Source: Oscillospiraceae bacterium
GTDB lineage: Bacteria; Bacillota; Clostridia; Oscillospirales; Oscillospiraceae
DNA length: 60,306 bases
Reading direction: 5' to 3'
Assembly (NCBI GenBank): GCA_017445875.1
Contig: JAFSRZ010000032.1
Coordinates: 1-60,306, forward strand
Positions within the stretch are counted from its first letter, which is position 1. The number at the start of each line of letters is the position of its first letter. The position numbers and the translations under genes are program-made. Positions 7,967-16,473 of this stretch are shown piece by piece. Below the pieces are notes generated by a model. That model saw nothing but the letters and a program-made list of their open reading frames with translations. It did not search any database and was not told where the DNA came from.

Positions 7967-8380
7967 ATGAATATCGCGCTAATGGCACACGACAACAAAA
8001 AAGAATTAATGGTGCAATTCTGCACCGCCTACGCGGGGATTCTGTCCCAGCACAACCTCTACGCGACGAATACCACCGGACATCAGATTTCCGACGCCAC
8101 CGGGTTACATGTCCACTGCTTCCTGACCTACGCCCACGGAGGCAATCAGCAGATTGGGGCGCGGATTGCCTATAACGAGTTCGATATGGTACTGTTCTTC
8201 AACGACCCCACACAAACCAATATGGCGGGAGAAGTCAGTTACATTTCCCGCCTGTGCGACATGAGCAATATTCCATTTGCCAGCAACATCGCCACGGCGG
8301 AAATGCTGGTATTAGGTCTGGAGCGGGGAGATTTGGACTGGCGAAGCATTGTCAACCCGTCCACGCGTCCGATTGCCTGA
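7967..8380 (+). CDS. mgsA: Methylglyoxal synthase-like protein with altered active site
   Basis: This 137-residue protein fits the methylglyoxal synthase fold over its whole length: MAHDNKKELM at the phosphate-binding start, GGNQQIGARIA in the middle, and NIPFASNIATAEML. The enzyme converts dihydroxyacetone phosphate to methylglyoxal. In the Escherichia coli enzyme the catalytic base is Asp in GGDQQ, and a His and Asp sit in PHDPDV; here these stretches read GGNQQ and NMAGEV, so all three key positions differ. It may be inactive or a ligand-binding paralogue. The strong ribosome site GAGGAGGGG precedes the ATG. Family assignment is secure, activity is doubtful. Confidence 0.85.
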   Translation: MNIALMAHDNKKELMVQFCTAYAGILSQHNLYATNTTGHQISDATGLHVHCFLTYAHGGNQQIGARIAYNEFDMVLFFNDPTQTNMAGEVSYISRLCDMSNIPFASNIATAEMLVLGLERGDLDWRSIVNPSTRPIA

Positions 8381-8465
8381 CCGCGCACGTGACAAAATTC
8401 GTTTTTCCGCCGCCGCCGAGCGGGAGAGACGGAAAACGCGACATTTTCTGTAAAAAGGAGTTGCT

Positions 8466-9830
8466 ATGCCCACTGTAAAGCCCCGGACGCTGTCCGGTTT
8501 CATGGAACTGCTTCCCGCGCCGCAACAACAGATGGAGCGGATATTAGACAGTCTGCGCCGTACGTATGCCCTGTACGGCTTCACGCCGCTGGACACGCCG
8601 TTAATGGAAGCGGCGGAAGTGCTGTTAGCCAAGGGCGGCGGCGAGACCGAAAAACAAATCTACCGTTTCCAGAAGGGCGACGCCGATTTAGCGTTACGGT
8701 TTGATTTAACTGTCCCGCTGGCGAAGTATGTCGCGCTGCACAGTCATGAGTTGTCGTTTCCGTTCCGGCGCTACCAAATCGGGAAAGTGTACCGTGGCGA
8801 ACGCGCACAGCGCGGACGTTTCCGCGAATTTTATCAGGCCGACATCGACATTATCGGTGACGGCACGCTGTCGGTAGTCAACGAAGCGGAGATTCCCGCC
8901 ATTATCTACCGGACGTTCTCCGCGTTAGGTCTGCGACGCTTCCATATCCGCGTCAACAACCGCAAGATTCTGAACGGCTTCTATGCCCTGCTGGGTCTCA
9001 CGGAGAAATCCGGCGACATCATGCGTACGGTCGACAAATTAGACAAAATCGGCTCCGGCAAAGTCCGCGCCATTCTCGCCGACGACTTTTCCGTGAACGC
9101 GGAGGAGGTCGACAAAATTTTAGCGTTTCTGTCTCTGTCGGACGAAAACACGGACAGCGCCGCCGTACTCGACGCGCTGGAAGCGTACCGGGGACAAAAT
9201 CCGCTGTTCGACACCGGACTTGACGAGTTGCGGACAGTTGTCCGCTATCTGGACAGTTTCGGCGTCCCCGCCGCAAATTTCGCCGTTGACTTGACAATCG
9301 CCCGTGGCCTCGACTACTATACCGGTACTGTCTACGAAACCACGCTGGACGAGTATCCCGAAATTGGTTCGGTGTGTTCCGGCGGACGCTACGACAATTT
9401 AGCCGAATACTATACCGACCGCCGACTTCCGGGCGTGGGCATTTCCATAGGTCTGACGCGCCTGTTTTATATCCTACAGGAAAAGGGACTGCTCAATGAC
9501 GAACTCCCCACGGCTCCGGCTGATGTGCTGATACTGCCCATGACACAGGACTTGTCCCCGGCAATTGAGTTAGCAACGATGTTTCGTGAAAACGGTGTCC
9601 GGGTACAACTCTATTGTGAGGGCGGCAAATTCAAGAAGAAAGTCGGCTACGCCGACAAACTCCGCATTCCGTACGCGGTGTTCATGGGAGAGGACGAAAT
9701 CCGCGACGGCGTTGTGACATGCAAGGACATGTCGACGGGCGAACAGACGACGCTTTCCGCCGCCGCCACGCTGGAACGTATCAAGGCCGGACTTGTGCAA
9801 CGTGAATCCGGGCGGATAATTCTGGGATAA
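8466..9830 (+). CDS. hisS: Histidyl-tRNA synthetase
   Basis: This 454-residue class II aminoacyl-tRNA synthetase charges tRNA-His. The catalytic core shows motif 2 (YRGERAQRGRFREFYQADIDIIG) and the histidine-specific LTIARGLDYYTGTVYE, with motif 3 at GVGISIGLTRL. A C-terminal anticodon-binding domain starts near residue 345. It could be confused with HisZ, but the intact catalytic motifs and the following aspS gene, the usual Firmicutes arrangement, favour HisS. The ATG follows AAAAGGAG. The aspS start lies 28 bases after the stop. Confidence 0.93.
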   Translation: MPTVKPRTLSGFMELLPAPQQQMERILDSLRRTYALYGFTPLDTPLMEAAEVLLAKGGGETEKQIYRFQKGDADLALRFDLTVPLAKYVALHSHELSFPFRRYQIGKVYRGERAQRGRFREFYQADIDIIGDGTLSVVNEAEIPAIIYRTFSALGLRRFHIRVNNRKILNGFYALLGLTEKSGDIMRTVDKLDKIGSGKVRAILADDFSVNAEEVDKILAFLSLSDENTDSAAVLDALEAYRGQNPLFDTGLDELRTVVRYLDSFGVPAANFAVDLTIARGLDYYTGTVYETTLDEYPEIGSVCSGGRYDNLAEYYTDRRLPGVGISIGLTRLFYILQEKGLLNDELPTAPADVLILPMTQDLSPAIELATMFRENGVRVQLYCEGGKFKKKVGYADKLRIPYAVFMGEDEIRDGVVTCKDMSTGEQTTLSAAATLERIKAGLVQRESGRIILG

Positions 9831-9858
9831 GTTACCGAAAGGGAAAGGATACAGTCAC

Positions 9859-11631
9859 ATGACGCAATCAAGAACACACACCTGTGGAGAGTTACGCATT
9901 TCCGACGCCGGGAAGCGTGTCAAACTCTGCGGGTGGATGGAGAATGTACGGGTAGTGTCGGCAAGTCTGGCGTTTGTGGTGTTGCGCGACTTCTACGGCA
10001 CTACGCAGGCCGTCGCCGAGACTGAGGAACTCGTGAACACGTTCAAGGCCATTACGAAGGAATCGACGATTTCCATTGAGGGAACCGTGCGCGAGCGCGG
10101 CAACAAAAATCCGAAGCAGTCCACGGGCGACATTGAGGTAGTACCGGAACGCGTGGAGGTATTGGGGCGCTGTCGCTATAATGAACTGCCGTTCCAGATT
10201 AACCGCAGTCGTGAAGCCGACGAGGCACAGCGTTTGAAATACCGCTATCTCGACTTGCGCAACCCGGAAGTGAAAAACAATATCGTGTTACGCTGTCAGG
10301 TAACGGCGGCACTCCGTCAGGCGATGATGGAACACGGTTTCTTGGAAATCACGACGCCGATTTTAACGGCGTCGTCCCCGGAGGGGGCGCGTGACTATTT
10401 AGTCCCGGCGCGGAATCACCCCGGCAAATTTTACGCGCTCCCGCAAGCCCCGCAACAGTTCAAGCAACTGCTCATGACTTCGGGTTTCGACCGTTATTTC
10501 CAGATGGCACCCTGTTTCCGCGACGAGGACGCCCGCGCCGACCGTTCCCCCGGCGAATTTTATCAGCTTGACATGGAAATGGCCTTTGCCACACAAGACG
10601 ACGTGTTTGCCGTCATTGAGGACGTACTGCCGCCCGTGTTCGCAAAGTACGGCTTATATAATCGGGTGTCGGTCGCGCCGTTTGTGCGTATTCCGTACCG
10701 GGAGGCCATGGAGACTTACGGCACCGACAAGCCCGATTTACGCATTGACCTGAGAGTAACGGACGTGACGGAGTTACTGTCTGACTGTGGCTTTGCGCCG
10801 TTCGCGGAAAGCCCCGTCAAGGCGGTTGTGGTGTCGGACTTCCACGAGGCGCGGAAATGGATTGACCGCACGTTGTCCGCTGTGGAGGTCGTATCCGGCG
10901 GGAAAGCGTACTGGTTCCGTGTCGACGAAAAGGGGCAGATTGTCGGGGGAATCTCGAAATTTGTCGCGCCGGTTCAGGAAAAAGTCGTGTCCGCGCTGGA
11001 CTTGAAGCCGAATACGTTTATAGCGCTGTCGTCGGGCAAGACCGCGCTCAAGACCGCCGGCGTACTCGTGAAAACACTCGGCGCGGCGGTTCCCGGACAC
11101 ATGGACAAAGAACAGTATGCTTTCTGCTGGATTGTCGACTTTCCCATGTACGAAATCGGGGAGGAATCCGGGGAACTGGAATTTTGTCACAATCCGTTCT
11201 CCATGCCGTCGGGCGGCTTGGATGTACTGGAACGCGCCCACCGCGGCGAACTCGACCCGCTGACGATTACCGCCGACCAGTACGACCTTGTATGCAACGG
11301 CGTGGAGTTATCGTCGGGGGCGGTACGGAACCACGACCCGGAAATTATGGTACGCGCTTTTGAATTAGTCCGGCTTGGGGAGGCTGATGTCAAAGCAAAA
11401 TTCCCGGCGATGTACAACGCGTTCTGCTATGGTGCGCCGCCGCACGCCGGAATTGCGCCGGGTCTGGACAGAATGGTGATGTTACTGTCCGGGGAAGAAT
11501 CTATCCGGGAAATTATCCCGTTCCCGATGAACAAGAACGCGGCGGACGTGATGATGGACGCGCCCGGCGTGGTCACGGACAAGCAGTTACAGGAACTGCA
11601 CATTGCTATTGTGGAGGACAGCGACACATGA
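9859..11631 (+). CDS. aspS: Aspartyl-tRNA synthetase
   Basis: This is a 590-residue bacterial-type AspRS. It has an N-terminal OB-fold anticodon-binding domain (1-105), a class II catalytic core with FLEITTPIL, ALPQAPQQFKQLLM and FRDEDARADRSPGEFYQLD, the bacterial GAD insertion around 290-420, and motif 3 at GIAPGLDRMVMLL. The length is usual for the family. It sits in a plus-strand run with hisS upstream, and its TGA overlaps the larC ATG (ATGA), so the three are probably co-transcribed. Confidence 0.95.
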   Translation: MTQSRTHTCGELRISDAGKRVKLCGWMENVRVVSASLAFVVLRDFYGTTQAVAETEELVNTFKAITKESTISIEGTVRERGNKNPKQSTGDIEVVPERVEVLGRCRYNELPFQINRSREADEAQRLKYRYLDLRNPEVKNNIVLRCQVTAALRQAMMEHGFLEITTPILTASSPEGARDYLVPARNHPGKFYALPQAPQQFKQLLMTSGFDRYFQMAPCFRDEDARADRSPGEFYQLDMEMAFATQDDVFAVIEDVLPPVFAKYGLYNRVSVAPFVRIPYREAMETYGTDKPDLRIDLRVTDVTELLSDCGFAPFAESPVKAVVVSDFHEARKWIDRTLSAVEVVSGGKAYWFRVDEKGQIVGGISKFVAPVQEKVVSALDLKPNTFIALSSGKTALKTAGVLVKTLGAAVPGHMDKEQYAFCWIVDFPMYEIGEESGELEFCHNPFSMPSGGLDVLERAHRGELDPLTITADQYDLVCNGVELSSGAVRNHDPEIMVRAFELVRLGEADVKAKFPAMYNAFCYGAPPHAGIAPGLDRMVMLLSGEESIREIIPFPMNKNAADVMMDAPGVVTDKQLQELHIAIVEDSDT

Positions 11632-12989
11632 AGCGGGCGTTATATTTCGACTGCGGCACGGGAATCAGCGGCGACATGACGGTAGCGGCGCTGTTAGACC
11701 TCGGCGCGGACAGGGACGCGTTGCAACGCATGTTGGACAGTCTGCCGTTAGAGGGTGTGCGGACAGAAATCCGGCGCGTGAACAAGGCGGGGTTGGATGT
11801 CTGCGACTTCTCCGTGACACTCCCGGAAGAGAACCACGACCACGACATGGAATATCTCTACGGACACGAACACGGTCACGGTCACGAACATCATCACGAC
11901 CACGAACACGGTCACGGTCACGAACATCATCACGACCACGAACACGGTCACAGTCACGACCACGACCACGAACACAGTCACGGACATGACCACGAACACG
12001 GACACGAACATCATCACCACGAACACCGGGGACTGTCCGAAATTCTGGACATTCTCGGCAAGGCCGACATGACCCCGGCGGCGCGTACCATGGCGGAAAC
12101 GATTTTCCGCATTTTAGCCGAAGCGGAGGCCAAAGCCCACGGCGTACCGCTGGAAAACGTGCATTTCCACGAAGTCGGCGCGGCGGACTCCATTGTAGAT
12201 ATCGCGGCGGCGGCGGTGTGTTTCGACAGTCTCGGCGTCGGGGAATGTATCATTCCGGCGCTCTGCGAGGGTACGGGGAGCGTACGCTGTCAGCACGGCG
12301 TTCTGTCCGTACCGGTTCCGGCGGTGCTGAACATCGTACAGGCGCACGGACTGCCCTTGACGATTACGGCGCAACACGGGGAACTTGTCACGCCGACAGG
12401 GGCGGCTATCGCGGCGGCGTTCCGCACGTCGGGACAGTTGCCGGAACGCTTCCGGGTACTCAAAACGGGTACCGGAGCCGGGAAACGTGCCTACGAACGC
12501 CCCAGCCTGTTACGGGTCATGCTGATTGAGGCCGACGACGGCGCGGACGTTGCAACGGACAGTTTGACGTTGCTGGAAACCAATGTCGACGACTGTACCG
12601 GGGAAGCGTTAGGCTTTGTCATGGAACAGTTAATGACAGCCGGGGCGCGGGACGTATTCTATACGCCGGTCTACATGAAAAAGAATCGTCCGGCGTATCT
12701 GTTGAGCGTACTTTGTACGGAAGCGAACCGGGCGACACTGGAACGTCTGATTTTCACGCACACAACCACAATCGGCATACGTCGAATGTCGGTAGCGCGT
12801 ACGACGCTTTCCCGGCGTTCCGGGAAAGTGGAAACCAGTTTCGGGGCAATCGACGTGAAGTTTTACGACGCGCCGGACGGCGTACGGGTTACGCCGGAAT
12901 ATGAAAGCGTGGCGGCGATTTGTCGCGCTACGGGGCAGTCGTGGCAGAGTGTCGCGGAACAACTGCGGACGGAACTGCACAGTATCTAA
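11628..12989 (+). CDS. larC: LarC, nickel insertion protein for the NPN pincer cofactor, single uninterrupted frame
   Basis: This 453-residue protein begins YFDCGTGISGDM, diagnostic of LarC, which inserts nickel into the pincer cofactor of lactate racemase and related enzymes. In Lactobacillus plantarum LarC is made by ribosomal frameshifting from two frames; here both halves lie in one continuous frame. Residues 68-134 are an exceptionally long His/Asp/Glu/Gly-rich tract, a likely metal store, encoded by short tandem repeats. Later motifs include HFHEVGAADSIVDI and TNVDDCTGE. larA, larB and larE are not in the window. It overlaps aspS by four bases. Confidence 0.9.
   Translation: MKRALYFDCGTGISGDMTVAALLDLGADRDALQRMLDSLPLEGVRTEIRRVNKAGLDVCDFSVTLPEENHDHDMEYLYGHEHGHGHEHHHDHEHGHGHEHHHDHEHGHSHDHDHEHSHGHDHEHGHEHHHHEHRGLSEILDILGKADMTPAARTMAETIFRILAEAEAKAHGVPLENVHFHEVGAADSIVDIAAAAVCFDSLGVGECIIPALCEGTGSVRCQHGVLSVPVPAVLNIVQAHGLPLTITAQHGELVTPTGAAIAAAFRTSGQLPERFRVLKTGTGAGKRAYERPSLLRVMLIEADDGADVATDSLTLLETNVDDCTGEALGFVMEQLMTAGARDVFYTPVYMKKNRPAYLLSVLCTEANRATLERLIFTHTTTIGIRRMSVARTTLSRRSGKVETSFGAIDVKFYDAPDGVRVTPEYESVAAICRATGQSWQSVAEQLRTELHSI
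11862..12027 (+). repeat. Tandem repeat region encoding the LarC His-rich tract
   Basis: Short units built from CACGAACACGGTCACGG are repeated, including a 36-base block that occurs twice back to back around 11875-11946. The antisense frame is open and encodes a Val/Phe-rich string, which is simply a consequence of the repeat. Copy number is likely to vary between strains. Confidence 0.85.
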
Positions 12990-12997
12990 CACGCGCA

Positions 12998-13031
12998 AAG
13001 CCTCCCCCGCGTCGCGGGAGAGGCTTTTACT
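12998..13031 (+). terminator. Terminator after larC
   Basis: AAGCCTC-CCCCGC pairs with GCGGGA-GAGGCTT and is followed by TTTT. It lies between the convergent larC and EAL genes and may serve both. Confidence 0.85.
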
Positions 13032-13036
13032 GTCAT

Positions 13037-15796
13037 TCAAACGGCGTGAGGCGTCAGCACGGCGAGGTACGCCACAGAGCCGTTGACCCTGTTCCGCGAC
13101 ACCCGCCGGAGCCGCACTGTGATATTGTGTGTCCATGTATCCGCGCCCTGTACCGTGACCCATTCGCCGGTAATTTCGCCGCGTCCGGCGGCCTGAATCA
13201 GTGTGGGGGGCGGCGGGTCTATGAGGGTCTGCCGGTCGGTACCCATGCGGGAAACCGGGAGAATGTCCATTTCCTGAAGGAGCCGGAAAAAGGCGTCACT
13301 GCCCCGGATACACACGAACCGTCCGCCGAGATATTCCAGAATCCCGGACGGGAAGCCCTCTTCGGCGTTCAGGTCAATGCCGCTGACCGTCTCATAGTAC
13401 GATGTTTCGGCGGTGTCCTCGTAGTGGATACCCTCGCCGGAAAGCGTCCAGTCCAGCGTGTTTTCCAGACTGCGCGGCTTGCTGAACAGATACCCTTGCA
13501 GTTTCTGACAGCCGAGTTTCCGCAACAGCCGGAAATGTTCCTCGGTCTCGATACCCTCTACCAGTGTACTGATACCCATACGCCGCGCCATTTCGATGAT
13601 GTTGGACACGATAATCATATTCTTGCCGGACGCGGAGAAATTCCGCATGAACTCCATATCAATCTTGATGAGGTCGAAATTGAGGTCTTGCAACATGTTG
13701 AGGGTAGAGTATTCGCTTCCGAAATCGTCCATCCAGACCTCGAAGCCGTTTTCCCGGAAGCGGTCGACTTCCCGCTTTAGAAGTTCCTCGTTTTCCATGA
13801 AGGCGCTTTCGGTAATCTCGATACGAATCATGTCGCGGGAGTAGCCGGACTTGTCCATCATGTCCGTGATAGTCTGTACCATGTCGCACTGCTCGAAGTC
13901 GTAGCGGGAGAGGTTGACGGAGACGGGAACAGGTTTCAGGCCGCGAGCCTCTTTCTTGCGGAAATCGTCCAATATTTGTTGTACGACGTGCAGGGAGACT
14001 TTGTAGATAAGGTGGGCGTCCTCCAGCGTCGGGACAAACTGCATGGGCGACAGGAAGCCGTACACAGGGTCGTCCCAGCGCGACAACGCCTCCTCGTTGC
14101 AGATTTCGCCCGTGAACGTGCGGACAATCGGCTGATAGAAAACTTTCAACCAGCCCTTTTCGATAGCCTCGTTCACGTGGCTGACGATGTACTGACGGAA
14201 ACTGTTATCGGCGTCCATTTTCTCGTCGTAGAAGCAACAGGACACGCCCGGCTGATTGTAAATGGTGTCATGGGCGGCCTTGGCCTTGTCGAGCATGGAG
14301 ACCATGCTTTCCCCCTGCCGGAAGTCCACGAAGCCCGCCTTGCTGACAATCGGGAAATCGGGCTTGTACTCGGCTAACCCGTCGTTGACAATCCGAAGGC
14401 CGGGTTCCACCTCGTCGCGGTAGCAGAGAATCCCGAACTGGGAGCCGGTAATATGGCAGACGGTTCTATGTCGGAAGGCCTGACGCAAGAGTTTGGCGGT
14501 GTGGTTGATAAGGGCGTCCCCGTTGGCGTAACCGAACTCGTCGTTAAAGTCGCGGAAATGGATAATGTGGAAGAAGCCGACGACAGGGTGTAGCGCGGCC
14601 TCACTGCCGCCCTCCGGGAAACTCCACGGGTGGGAGGTGAACACCGACAGCGACGGGAGTTCGGTTAAAACATCCGCTTCCCCTCTGCGGGCGTGGGCGG
14701 AAATCTTACTCTCCGCGATAGCCGCCCGAAGGTTGAGCACGTCGAACGGGCCGCCGACAGTTTTCCCCTGTCCCTGACGGACGGCGTTGTGAAGGTAAAG
14801 ATTGGCAAGGTGAATCATCTCCTGAAACTCTTTTGCGCCGGACGGCGTCCCGGTGACGTAGCCGAAAGAACAGGTCAGGGACAGCGTGTGATTATTGAAA
14901 GAGCGGTGGCGGAGTTCTCCCCGGCAGAGCGCGATACGTGACAGAATATCCTCCTCGGAAGCGCCGGACGCAATGCCCAGAATTTCATTTCCGCCGTAGC
15001 GGAACGTATGTTCCGCGCTGAAAGCCGCCTGCATTTTCTGCGTAAACAGGGTCAGCATTTTGTCGCCGGTCTTTTGCCCGTAGAAGTCGTTATAGAGCGA
15101 CAACTGGTCAAGTGTGCCGAACACAATCACGGCGGGCTTGTCCCAGTAGGATTCGGCGCGGTTCGACAGCGCGTGGCGGTTCGGCAGACCGGTCATGGCG
15201 TCGTGTTCGAGATGATAGCGGGTGTTCTCGAAGTTCCGCAGGGATTCCAGCCGCACGCGCAGGACAACCAGTGTGACGGCCATGGAGGCGAATTGAAATT
15301 CTATGACGTGGAAGAAGTCCCCGCGCCAGACGCCGAAATCCTTCACCGCGAACGACAGCGACAGGAACAGTACAGACCAGCCCATGGAGATAGACAACAG
15401 CCGGAGGGGGCGGTCAAAGATGAACACGGGCATTGCCATCAGGAACAGCAGAAACGTAAGCGCTTGGTGTGCGGGGTCCCAGAGGGTACCCAGCAGAATC
15501 GACACGACCAGAGGCGGCGCTTCCAGCAGATAGATAAGTTTCGTGCTTCTGTGACAGTCCTTGGGCATGACGAACCGCTCAAAGAGGTACAGCGACAGGA
15601 AGTAGGCCAGTAACCACATGTTGCGCATGCTGAACAGTTCGCGGCGGCTGAAAAAGGTTTGGGCAAAGATGTTGGCGATACTCAGGGGGAGTCCGGCGGC
15701 GGCGAGCATGTGGATTGCCAGACGGTTTTCGCGGTTGATTTCGTCCCGCCAGAGGGAAAATTCATTGTCTGTTAAAAAGTTCCAAAATTCGCGCAT
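13037..15796 (-). CDS. Membrane-bound EAL phosphodiesterase with two degenerate GGDEF-like domains
   Basis: This 919-residue signalling protein starts with six or seven hydrophobic segments (residues 25-200), a membrane sensor module. A GGDEF-like domain follows at about 215-370 with HDAMTGLPNR but YGGNEIL at the active loop. A second, more worn GGDEF-like stretch lies near 400-540 with HITGSQFGI. An EAL domain spans about 560-800 with EALSRW, NLSRYDF, EITES, DDFGSEYS, KIDMEF and QGYLFSKP, so the metal ligands look intact. The likely activity is hydrolysis of cyclic di-GMP. The final 110 residues are unassigned. The start at 15796 follows GAGAGGAG; an upstream in-frame start has no such site. 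Confidence 0.88.
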   Translation of the reverse strand: MREFWNFLTDNEFSLWRDEINRENRLAIHMLAAAGLPLSIANIFAQTFFSRRELFSMRNMWLLAYFLSLYLFERFVMPKDCHRSTKLIYLLEAPPLVVSILLGTLWDPAHQALTFLLFLMAMPVFIFDRPLRLLSISMGWSVLFLSLSFAVKDFGVWRGDFFHVIEFQFASMAVTLVVLRVRLESLRNFENTRYHLEHDAMTGLPNRHALSNRAESYWDKPAVIVFGTLDQLSLYNDFYGQKTGDKMLTLFTQKMQAAFSAEHTFRYGGNEILGIASGASEEDILSRIALCRGELRHRSFNNHTLSLTCSFGYVTGTPSGAKEFQEMIHLANLYLHNAVRQGQGKTVGGPFDVLNLRAAIAESKISAHARRGEADVLTELPSLSVFTSHPWSFPEGGSEAALHPVVGFFHIIHFRDFNDEFGYANGDALINHTAKLLRQAFRHRTVCHITGSQFGILCYRDEVEPGLRIVNDGLAEYKPDFPIVSKAGFVDFRQGESMVSMLDKAKAAHDTIYNQPGVSCCFYDEKMDADNSFRQYIVSHVNEAIEKGWLKVFYQPIVRTFTGEICNEEALSRWDDPVYGFLSPMQFVPTLEDAHLIYKVSLHVVQQILDDFRKKEARGLKPVPVSVNLSRYDFEQCDMVQTITDMMDKSGYSRDMIRIEITESAFMENEELLKREVDRFRENGFEVWMDDFGSEYSTLNMLQDLNFDLIKIDMEFMRNFSASGKNMIIVSNIIEMARRMGISTLVEGIETEEHFRLLRKLGCQKLQGYLFSKPRSLENTLDWTLSGEGIHYEDTAETSYYETVSGIDLNAEEGFPSGILEYLGGRFVCIRGSDAFFRLLQEMDILPVSRMGTDRQTLIDPPPPTLIQAAGRGEITGEWVTVQGADTWTHNITVRLRRVSRNRVNGSVAYLAVLTPHAV

Positions 15797-15935
15797 ATCG
15801 ACGTACTCCTCTCTTAATTGTCGGAGTGTTCCGGCAGTTGACGCCGTAATTTTACCATATTTTTTTCCACTCCGCAAGGGTTCCTTGCGGGATGTTGTTC
15901 GTTTTTTGTGACACGTCCCCGCTGTCCCTTGCGGG

Positions 15936-15965
15936 AAACAAAACGCCCCCTCCGCAGAGGGGACA
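15936..15965 (-). terminator. Terminator after the small membrane-protein gene
   Basis: On the minus strand the hairpin GTCCCCTCTGCGGAGGGG is followed by GCGTTTTGTTT. It lies downstream of the gene ending at 16044. A second CCGCAAGG/CCTTGCGG hairpin near 15875-15893 lies closer to the EAL gene start. Confidence 0.6.
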
Positions 15966-16043
15966 TTTCCGCCGTTGTCAAGACAGTCCGGTGTGTCGGC
16001 GGAAAAACGGCGCACAGAATCGCGTTCCGTACGCCGTCATGGT

Positions 16044-16460
16044 TCATGGCTGCCAGCCCAGATGAAACAGAAGCGGGTAGAGCAGATTTCTGGCAAGTCC
16101 CAGCAGGAACGCGCCGACAGTCCGCGCCGGAACCCCGAACAGGTCGGAGAGCGACTGTCCGGGCGCGGTCAACGGGCGCAAGGCCTCCCAGAGCCACGAC
16201 AACAGGAACAGTCCCGCCATGACCGCGAAGAGAATCAGGATTTGCTTTTGTGAGAGTGTCCCGGCGGCGTCGCGCCAGCGTCCCGCGAACAGCCGCCCGA
16301 ACAGACATGCCGCCGCCAGTGGAATGACCGTCCACATCAGGCGGAATCCCGCCGGAATCGCGCCGACAGGCCAGCGGAACAGTGACACCGTACCCAGTGC
16401 CGCGAACAGTAACAGCGCCCCCACGTACGACAGCCCGAACGCCAGAAAATACTTTGTCAT
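16044..16460 (-). CDS. Small integral membrane protein, unknown function
   Basis: This is a 138-residue hydrophobic protein with about four membrane segments: YFLAFGLSYVGALLLFAAL, a second near residues 38-55, a third at ILILFAVMAGLFLLSWLW, and a last near the C-terminus. I do not recognise a family. I chose the ATG at 16460 behind GCGGGGAACGG, which puts it 13 bases after the lysC stop; a TTG at 16481 would overlap lysC. Position suggests co-transcription with hom and lysC, but no biochemical link is apparent. Confidence 0.6.
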   Translation of the reverse strand: MTKYFLAFGLSYVGALLLFAALGTVSLFRWPVGAIPAGFRLMWTVIPLAAACLFGRLFAGRWRDAAGTLSQKQILILFAVMAGLFLLSWLWEALRPLTAPGQSLSDLFGVPARTVGAFLLGLARNLLYPLLFHLGWQP

Positions 16461-16473
16461 AGCCGTTCCCCGC

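Noticed and set aside
8466-9830. HisZ regulatory subunit of histidine biosynthesis
   Set aside because: The catalytic histidine-binding motif and the aminoacylation motifs are intact, and aspS follows, so HisS is preferred.
11748-12026. Open frame antisense to larC encoding a Val/Phe/Met-rich protein
   Set aside because: It is the mirror of the His-codon repeats and has no ribosome site or family pattern.
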